10,508 bases of DNA, from positions 1-10,508 of the forward strand of contig JANLIQ010000002.1 in the NCBI GenBank assembly GCA_024654065.1, written 5' to 3'. The position numbers and the translations under genes are program-made. A model generated the notes under the pieces. The model saw nothing but the letters and a program-made list of their open reading frames with translations, was not told the origin of the DNA and did no database searches. Shown here in pieces: positions 6,930-10,508 of the stretch. Every line of letters begins with the position of its first letter. The stretch's first letter is position 1. Source of the DNA: Candidatus Berkelbacteria bacterium. Its GTDB lineage: Bacteria > Patescibacteriota > UBA1384 > 2-12-FULL-50-11.

Positions 6930-6958
6930 TCAGTCTTTAGAAAGTACCTTCCATCAGG

Positions 6959-6964
6959 TATGAT
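6959..6964 (+). promoter_or_regulatory. Possible -10 element of tRNA-Val
   Basis: TATGAT (five of six consensus matches) lies 13 bases before the first base of the tRNA, placing a start near 6971 and a short 5' leader for RNase P. No convincing -35 is visible (TTTAGA at 6936-6941 is weak). Confidence 0.35.
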
Positions 6965-6977
6965 AACCAAGAATAAC

Positions 6978-7052
6978 GGGCAATTAGCTCAGGGGTAGAG
7001 CACTTCATTCACACTGAAGGGGTCGTAGGTTCGAATCCTACATTGCCCACCA
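6978..7052 (+). tRNA. tRNA-Val (anticodon CAC), CCA encoded
   Basis: A complete cloverleaf can be folded: acceptor GGGCAAT/ATTGCCC, D-stem GCTC/GAGC, anticodon stem CTTCA/TGAAG with loop TTCACAC giving anticodon CAC, five-base variable loop, T-stem GTAGG/CCTAC with TTCGAAT loop, discriminator A and encoded CCA. It reads the valine codon GUG. All stems are perfectly paired, so it looks functional. It is transcribed divergently from the lgt-like gene and followed by structured noncoding DNA. Confidence 0.97.
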
Positions 7053-7073
7053 TGACGGATTTGATGATGAATT

Positions 7074-7123
7074 AACCCTCGCCGCCTAACGGCTGCGCTG
7101 CTCGGCGACCTCGTTCCGGGGTT
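7074..7123 (+). other. GC-rich structured element just after the tRNA
   Basis: 22 bases after the tRNA lies a stretch much richer in GC than its surroundings. AACCC (7074-7078) pairs with GGGTT (7119-7123), and TCGCCG (7079-7084) with CGGCGA (7103-7108), with a GC-rich inner loop containing GCC/GGC options and a one-sided bulge. There is no T-run after it, so it is not a standard intrinsic terminator. It could help tRNA 3' processing, end transcription in another way, or be a mobile or repeated intergenic element. The function is unknown. Confidence 0.35.
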
Positions 7124-7196
7124 GTCTGAGAGAATGTCGAAGTTTCGTCATAAAGGGTATGGTTCTTTCCAATCTTCTGGACAAAAGCTCGTATAT

Positions 7197-7229
7197 CAGA
7201 AACGCTGTCAGAATGTGACGGTGTTTCTG
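7197..7229 (+). other. 14-bp hairpin with G-U pairs favouring a plus-strand RNA
   Basis: CAGAAACGCTGTCA (7197-7210) and TGACGGTGTTTCTG (7216-7229) form an uninterrupted 14-pair stem with loop GAATG. Twelve pairs are Watson-Crick; the other two (7204/7222 and 7206/7220) are G-U and U-G if read as plus-strand RNA but A-C mismatches on the minus strand. A smaller ACAG/CTGT hairpin follows around 7236-7249. It lies between tRNA-Val and the promoter of the gene at 7294. Apart from this and the element at 7074-7123, I see no gene in 7053-7293. Confidence 0.5.
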
Positions 7230-7276
7230 CTCAGGACAGTTAGATCTGTTAATAATCGCGAGTCAAGAGTTTGCCC

Positions 7277-7285
7277 TGATATAAT
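7277..7285 (+). promoter_or_regulatory. Extended -10 promoter of the gene at 7294
   Basis: TGATATAAT is a perfect extended -10 (TGn plus TATAAT). Eight bases separate it from the ATG at 7294, so transcription would start at or within a couple of bases of the start codon. No good -35 is present, as is usual for extended -10 promoters. No Shine-Dalgarno exists. Confidence 0.5.
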
Positions 7286-7293
7286 AACTTTAG

Positions 7294-7710
7294 ATGACAA
7301 GCTACCAAGACTTATTAAATGAGAGGCGCGCTTGGTACAAAGATGTTGGTAGCGTTTACTGTCCCTGTCTCAAAACCGACATTGTTTTTAACTCTAAGGG
7401 ATTTCATCATTTAAGGTACGACGGTTTTGGTAAGGCACGATCGGTCAAGGAATGCACATATCGGCTGGGATTACTGCCTCTGGTTATCCCCGTAATTAAG
7501 AACGCAAAGTCTGTCTACAAATACACTCCGCCAGACTATGTCAAAAGTGCCGACAAATTTGTCGAATATTGGGCTTTGAGGGAAACAGTCGGGAAGCAAA
7601 GCGCACGTGTTACTGTAATACTCAGAAAAGTAGGTACGGGAAATATTACATTTCATAGTGTGATGAAGCAGAACGACAGGAAAACAAAAAAACCGTCACG
7701 AAAGTCGTAA
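7294..7710 (+). CDS. Unrecognised 138-residue protein, possibly nuclease or toxin-like
   Basis: I cannot name this gene with confidence. The protein is basic and soluble, without signal peptide or membrane helices. It begins with a charged helix (YQDLLNERRAWYKD), then CPCLKTDIVFNSKGFHHL (residues 23-40) with paired histidines, a GKARS turn, a proline-rich LGLLPLVIPVIKNA helix, EYWAL at 91-95, and a final strand pair VTVILRKVGTGNITFHSVM (107-124) followed by a lysine/arginine-rich tail. The FN.KGFHHL, YWAL and RKVG.G...F.SVM pattern recalls the phage-associated Barnase/EndoU/colicin/RelE-like (PBECR) nuclease domains, but this is from memory. It sits alone behind a tRNA with its own promoter, between structured elements, and its stop codon lies within the terminator hairpin of a minus-strand RNA. 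A role in a toxin-antitoxin or phage-derived module is a guess. Confidence 0.65.
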   Translation: MTSYQDLLNERRAWYKDVGSVYCPCLKTDIVFNSKGFHHLRYDGFGKARSVKECTYRLGLLPLVIPVIKNAKSVYKYTPPDYVKSADKFVEYWALRETVGKQSARVTVILRKVGTGNITFHSVMKQNDRKTKKPSRKS

Positions 7711-7714
7711 CGGT
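7681..7714 (-). terminator. Intrinsic terminator, best on the minus strand
   Basis: Ten-base arms (7692-7701 and 7705-7714) flank a three-base loop. The single imperfect pair (7697/7709) is G-U on the minus strand but C-A on the plus strand. On the minus strand the stem is followed by TTTTTTGTTTT; on the plus strand only by GCTTTT. It therefore mainly ends a minus-strand transcript, but may also serve the plus-strand gene, whose TAA (7708-7710) is in the right arm. Confidence 0.7.
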
Positions 7715-7804
7715 GCTTTTGCGTGTCCACTTTCGGCATATGGAATTCCTTAGCCGAACAAAGCTTGCGCTTCATGGACACGAAGTAATACTACCATTCT
7801 CAGT
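7685..7804 (-). ncRNA. Candidate structured small RNA with three-way junction
   Basis: Reading the minus strand from about 7804: a single-stranded leader, then P1 CGTGTCCA (7782-7775) pairing with TGGACACG (7729-7722), enclosing two hairpins. One is AAGC-GCAA-GCTT (7772-7761), a GNRA-type tetraloop on this strand only. The other is TTCGGC/GCCGAA (7758-7753 with 7737-7732) with an inner GGAATTCC loop. Two-base linkers join the helices, forming a clean three-way junction of 61 nt. The intrinsic terminator at 7681-7714 follows closely. The tetraloop, the wobble pair in the terminator and the T-run all point to the minus strand. A -10-like TATACA (7816-7811) would start it near 7804, but no -35 is evident. 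I do not recognise a known RNA class (no SRP, 6S, tmRNA, RNase P or hammerhead core). Confidence 0.5.
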
Positions 7805-7938
7805 CAAGTATGTATAGACATTTTGCATAAAAAATCGTTTTCCAACTCTCCGTCCGGCCACGGCGAAGGAGGGGTGGGGCAGACTATCCCACACTTTATA
7901 CATTTCAACGTCCCACCTTTTTCTCTATACTGTTCTAA
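7783..7938. other. Intergenic region before lepB with GC-rich hairpins
   Basis: Besides the leader of the minus-strand RNA and the lepB promoter, this stretch holds a GC-rich patch (about 7848-7880; arms CTCC and GGAG) and a hairpin GTGGG/CCCAC (7874-7878 with 7888-7892). Neither has a T-run. I see no coding region. Confidence 0.3.
7903..7931 (+). promoter_or_regulatory. Probable leaderless promoter of lepB
   Basis: TATACT (7926-7931) is followed by seven bases and then the ATG at 7939, so the predicted start site is the A of the ATG or the base before it. A weak TTTCAA (7903-7908) stands 17 bp upstream. There is no Shine-Dalgarno before this ATG, in agreement with a leaderless mRNA. Confidence 0.45.
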
Positions 7939-8484
7939 ATGAGTAGATTCGGTCCTTTTTGGGAAATTTTAAAAGTTGTAGCGATAGTTTTCGTATCAGC
8001 AATTATCATTAGGGGCTTTGTTGCTCAACCTTTTATCGTTGAAGGATCTAGTATGGAACCAGACTTCCATAATGGAGAGTACTTATTAATTGAAAAGCTT
8101 GGGTATCATCTCCACAATCCAGTTCGTGGCGATGTTATTGTTTTCAAATATCCAAATAACCCTGAAGTTAATTATATCAAGAGAATAGTTGGTCTTCCCG
8201 GTGAAACAGTACGGATCTTTGAAAACCAAGTTTATGTTAACGGAACTAAATTATTTGAGAGTTACCTCTCGCCTGATGAAAAAACTATTGTTAGCCAGAG
8301 TCCGGAGACACCATACGAAGTTGCTTTAAGCAACGAGCAGTACTTCGTAATGGGAGATAACCGTCAACATTCAAGCGACTCACGTGAGTGGGGACCACTA
8401 GGACGAGACTTTATCATTGGAAAATCTGCATTAGTACTCTATCCACGACAGAACTTTTCTGCCGTTGCTTCTCCGACGTATTAG
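7939..8484 (+). CDS. lepB: Signal peptidase I
   Basis: This membrane-bound serine protease removes signal peptides from exported proteins on the outer face of the cytoplasmic membrane. The 181-residue protein has one N-terminal membrane anchor (about residues 10-28), then box B GSSMEP with the nucleophile Ser38, NYIKRIVGLPGE with the general base Lys81, and the late GDNRQHSSDSREWGPL box. The full Ser-Lys dyad and conserved GDN and SDSR elements are present, so it should be active. The length matches the compact Gram-positive type rather than the two-anchor E. coli enzyme. It is a single gene with its own promoter and ends three bases before the end of der, which runs the other way; no terminator fits between them, so the two transcripts probably overlap at their 3' ends. 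Confidence 0.96.
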   Translation: MSRFGPFWEILKVVAIVFVSAIIIRGFVAQPFIVEGSSMEPDFHNGEYLLIEKLGYHLHNPVRGDVIVFKYPNNPEVNYIKRIVGLPGETVRIFENQVYVNGTKLFESYLSPDEKTIVSQSPETPYEVALSNEQYFVMGDNRQHSSDSREWGPLGRDFIIGKSALVLYPRQNFSAVASPTY

Positions 8485-8487
8485 AAA

Positions 8488-9555
8488 CTATTTTTTGATA
8501 ATTTGTTTGTCTTGGCTCTCTTGAGCCTTTTTCTGTATCCACTCGAGTACTGCATCTAAGCCCTCTCCTGTTAGAGCCGAGGTAACTAACTGATCAAATT
8601 TTGCTATGTGGTGATGGAATGTTAGGGGTTTATCTCCTAGCAAGTCAGATTTATTAAAAACAACTAGTACTGGCTTTTGTAATTTGTTTGCAAAGTAAAT
8701 TAAATGTAGATCTGCTCTTGTTGTACCTTCTTGAGCATCAACAATAACAATTACAATATTTGCAAAATTAATTGCAGCAAGAGTTCGTTTAACACTAAAT
8801 TTCTCAACTCCTACGTCAATCTTTCCGCGACGACGAACCCCTGCCGTATCTGCTAGAAGTAGCTCCTTATCTCCAATTACAAGTTTTGCGGTTACGATGT
8901 CTCGTGTGGTACCAGCAACAGGGCTAACTACCGCTCTATCTGTCTTGGTTAGTGCGTTTAAAAGAGTCGACTTTCCGACATTTGGTCTTCCAACTAAGGC
9001 AATTACTGGTTCGTTACCAACAACTTTGGCTACATTCCCAGTTTCAGGCAGGGCTTTGCAGATTGCTTCCAATAAATCTCCTACACCCTTACCGGAGATT
9101 GCCGAGATCTTATGGAAGGGTAGTCCCAGGTACTCTAAATTAGTAATTTGTTTTTCAACTGTTGGGGCATCAACTTTGTTTCCGATAAGCCAAATGGTTT
9201 TACTGGAACGGAGTTTATCTAGAAACTGTTGGTCTTGTGGTTGTAAGCCTTCTCGGGCGTCGTAAACAAACAAAATTAAGTCGGCTTCTTCAACCGCCGA
9301 AAACATCTGGGCTCTAATTCCCCGATACAGTTCAGATTTGTCGTCTACTAAACCACCGGTGTCTACGGCTGTGAAACAACGGCCTTGCCAGTTAACGTCA
9401 CCGTAAACTCTGTCGCGGGTGGTAGACTCTTCTCTAGCGGTAATGGCTTGTGGCGTACCAGTTACACGGTTAAAAAGAGTCGATTTTCCGGCATTTGTTG
9501 GGCCGATTATCGCCACTAACGGTAATTCTTGGTTTGTAGATATTTGATTAATCAT
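8488..9555 (-). CDS. der: Double GTPase Der, lacking the C-terminal KH-like domain
   Basis: Der (EngA) uses two tandem GTPase domains to assist 50S ribosome assembly. GD1 has GPTNAGKST (18-26), DTGG (65-68) and NKVD (125-128); GD2 has GRPNVGKST (188-196), DTAG (235-238), NKSD (300-303) and SALTG (325-329). G1 of GD1 is slightly unusual (PTNA for PNVG). The protein stops at residue 355, straight after GD2, while typical Der has about 430-490 residues and ends in a KH-like RNA-contact domain with no counterpart here. No frameshift explains this: the stop is followed by convergent lepB. The ATG at 9555 is chosen; a TTG at 9621 would add 22 non-conserved residues and overlap the divergent PriA-like gene. 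A promoter TTGAGC-17-TATTAC (9597-9569) precedes it closely. Confidence 0.95.
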   Translation of the reverse strand: MINQISTNQELPLVAIIGPTNAGKSTLFNRVTGTPQAITAREESTTRDRVYGDVNWQGRCFTAVDTGGLVDDKSELYRGIRAQMFSAVEEADLILFVYDAREGLQPQDQQFLDKLRSSKTIWLIGNKVDAPTVEKQITNLEYLGLPFHKISAISGKGVGDLLEAICKALPETGNVAKVVGNEPVIALVGRPNVGKSTLLNALTKTDRAVVSPVAGTTRDIVTAKLVIGDKELLLADTAGVRRRGKIDVGVEKFSVKRTLAAINFANIVIVIVDAQEGTTRADLHLIYFANKLQKPVLVVFNKSDLLGDKPLTFHHHIAKFDQLVTSALTGEGLDAVLEWIQKKAQESQDKQIIKK

Positions 9556-9568
9556 CTCTTGTGACTTA

Positions 9569-9597
9569 GTAATAGTAGGTAGATGCTCTATGCTCAA
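9569..9597 (-). promoter_or_regulatory. Possible promoter of der
   Basis: On the minus strand TTGAGC (9597 to 9592), 17 bp, then TATTAC (9574 to 9569). The start site would be near 9562, leaving about seven bases before the ATG at 9555. The elements straddle the start codon of the divergent PriA-like gene (9583). Confidence 0.35.
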
Positions 9598-10508
9598 GTA
9601 ATTGTAAAACAAAGAACTCAAGTACAGGAACTAACCTACGCTCTAAGCGCCCAAATTGTACCTTATGTGAAGGTAGGAAGTCTAGTCCTAGTACCTCTTC
9701 GAAGAAAGCGAGTTTTGGGGATAGTGGTTGAATTCACCCGCTCAGTTCCCAAAGAGATTAAGAATAATATTCGGGAAATTATAAAATTAGACAAAAATAC
9801 CCAGGTGTTTTCTTCTTCCCAGATTGAGCTAATACATAAGCTTTCTTCGTATTATGCGGCACCTTTAGCAGAAGTGGCGTTCCACGCATTAGATCTACCA
9901 CAAATATGGCCTGAAACTAAAAAAATTAACCTCGTTAAGCCGTTAATTATGACAGGGCCCTGGGAGCAACGACGAGATGCATACGAGCGTATTATTGCTA
10001 AATCTACAGGCAGGGTTTTGCTTATATTTTCTCAGAACTCTTACGCTGAAGATTTCTACCAATCTGTTCCTGTTTTAATTCAAAAAACTATTCTTAGGTA
10101 CGAAAAAGAAAAAAGTCAGAAAAAATTACTTACTACTCTTAGCGAATCTAGTGCAAGGGCAATTATTGGAACTCTAGGAGAGGTTTTCTTTCCGCTCCAA
10201 TCAGGTGACACAATCATTATTGACCAGCCCTACCATGTTGGCGCAAAAAGCCAGTTAAGACCGTTTATGAGTTCAAGGCAGATTGGCTTGTTACGCGGGG
10301 AGATTGAGGGGCTGCACGTGGTCCTAGGAGATAGCATTGTTTCACCGGAAGACCTTCTCGCTGTTAAAGAGAAAAAATTTAGACTAGTCTCGTCCAAACT
10401 CTCTTACCAACCATTAAGTATTGTCGATCGTCGTGGTCAGACAGAAGCAATCGCCCCAAGTCTAATGGAAGAAATCGAGGCTTCCATTTCGTCAAAAGAC
10501 AAAATATT
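9583..10508 (+). CDS. priA: PriA-like primosomal protein without helicase motifs (partial)
   Basis: PriA binds stalled forks and reloads the replicative helicase. 308 codons are open to the right edge. The N-terminal part (residues 2-50) matches the PriA DNA-binding domain, including VGSLVLVPLRRKRVLGIVVE. The following region lines up with the helicase core in order, but the motifs are gone: where Walker A (G.TGSGKTEVY) belongs it reads TGPWEQRRDAYERII (124-138); the GTRSALF segment is GTLGEVFF; the DEEH box is IDQPYHV (213-219); the GSATPS motif is GDSIVSPE (249-256). ATP hydrolysis is therefore unlikely, while fork binding and partner contacts may remain. The ATG at 9583 gives MLYAQVIVKQRT, the normal PriA beginning. 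It is divergent from der with only 27 bp between start codons. The rest, including any zinc-binding cysteines, is outside the window. Confidence 0.8.
   Translation, partial: MLYAQVIVKQRTQVQELTYALSAQIVPYVKVGSLVLVPLRRKRVLGIVVEFTRSVPKEIKNNIREIIKLDKNTQVFSSSQIELIHKLSSYYAAPLAEVAFHALDLPQIWPETKKINLVKPLIMTGPWEQRRDAYERIIAKSTGRVLLIFSQNSYAEDFYQSVPVLIQKTILRYEKEKSQKKLLTTLSESSARAIIGTLGEVFFPLQSGDTIIIDQPYHVGAKSQLRPFMSSRQIGLLRGEIEGLHVVLGDSIVSPEDLLAVKEKKFRLVSSKLSYQPLSIVDRRGQTEAIAPSLMEEIEASISSKDKI

Noticed and set aside
6951..6960. Small inverted repeat TACCT/AGGTA upstream of tRNA-Val
   Set aside because: Five-base arms are too short to distinguish from chance, and no regulator is suggested by context.
7122..7322. 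66-codon plus-strand frame after tRNA-Val
   Set aside because: It spans the 14-bp hairpin and the promoter of the gene at 7294, overlaps that gene in another frame, and shows no recognisable protein pattern.
7653..7775. 40-codon minus-strand frame starting MKRKLCSAKEFHMP
   Set aside because: It runs through the three-way junction and the terminator hairpin and into the 3' end of the plus-strand gene; the RNA reading explains the region better. No ribosome-binding site.
9556..9621. Longer der start at TTG 9621
   Set aside because: It would overlap the PriA-like coding start and adds residues not resembling the Der N-terminus; the ATG at 9555 leads directly into the first G domain.
1..10508. 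CRISPR arrays, insertion sequences, rRNA genes or prophage structural genes
   Set aside because: No regularly spaced repeats, transposase motifs, terminal inverted repeats with target duplications, or rRNA-like sequence were seen.

Overview
The window looks like chromosomal DNA of a small-genome bacterium, most likely a member of the Candidate Phyla Radiation (Patescibacteria). That call is an inference. It rests on tight gene packing, moderate-to-low GC, compact versions of housekeeping genes (a Der GTPase with no KH-like domain, short IF3, L20 and LepB), a bactofilin next to a diacylglycerol-kinase-like protein, and several family members (PriA-like, Lgt-like, DAGK-like) that keep the fold but have lost textbook catalytic residues. 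Reading frames fit the standard bacterial code. I cannot assign a class or genus from sequence alone.

Layout: (1) 1-3430, minus strand: uvrA followed by rnhB, which starts inside the 3' end of uvrA and runs off the left edge. (2) 3531-5863, plus strand: bactofilin, DAGK-like protein, then the translation cluster infC-rpmI-rplT. infC appears to use a non-AUG start (AUA or AUU). (3) 5864-6125: no long gene, but a compact minus-strand transcription unit (promoter, about 200 nt, terminator) that is either a small RNA or a 38-residue peptide gene. (4) 6126-6893, minus: Lgt-like membrane protein. (5) 6978-7052: tRNA-Val(CAC), followed by about 240 bp of noncoding DNA with strong RNA-like secondary structure. 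(6) 7294-7710, plus: an unrecognised 138-residue protein, possibly nuclease or toxin-like. (7) 7685-7804, minus: a candidate structured RNA (three-way junction with a GCAA tetraloop, then an intrinsic terminator) whose end overlaps the 3' end of the preceding gene. (8) 7939-8484, plus: signal peptidase I, converging on der (8488-9555, minus). (9) 9583 to the right edge, plus: a PriA-like protein without ATPase motifs.

How the genes relate: most are core information processing (UvrA repair, RNase HII, IF3/L35/L20, tRNA, Der ribosome assembly, PriA-like replication restart) or envelope functions (bactofilin, Lgt-like, LepB). The accessory part is 7053-7938, where the tRNA, the unknown small protein and two structured elements sit together. 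Several promoters place the start codon at or within a few bases of the predicted transcription start, so leaderless or near-leaderless mRNAs seem common here.
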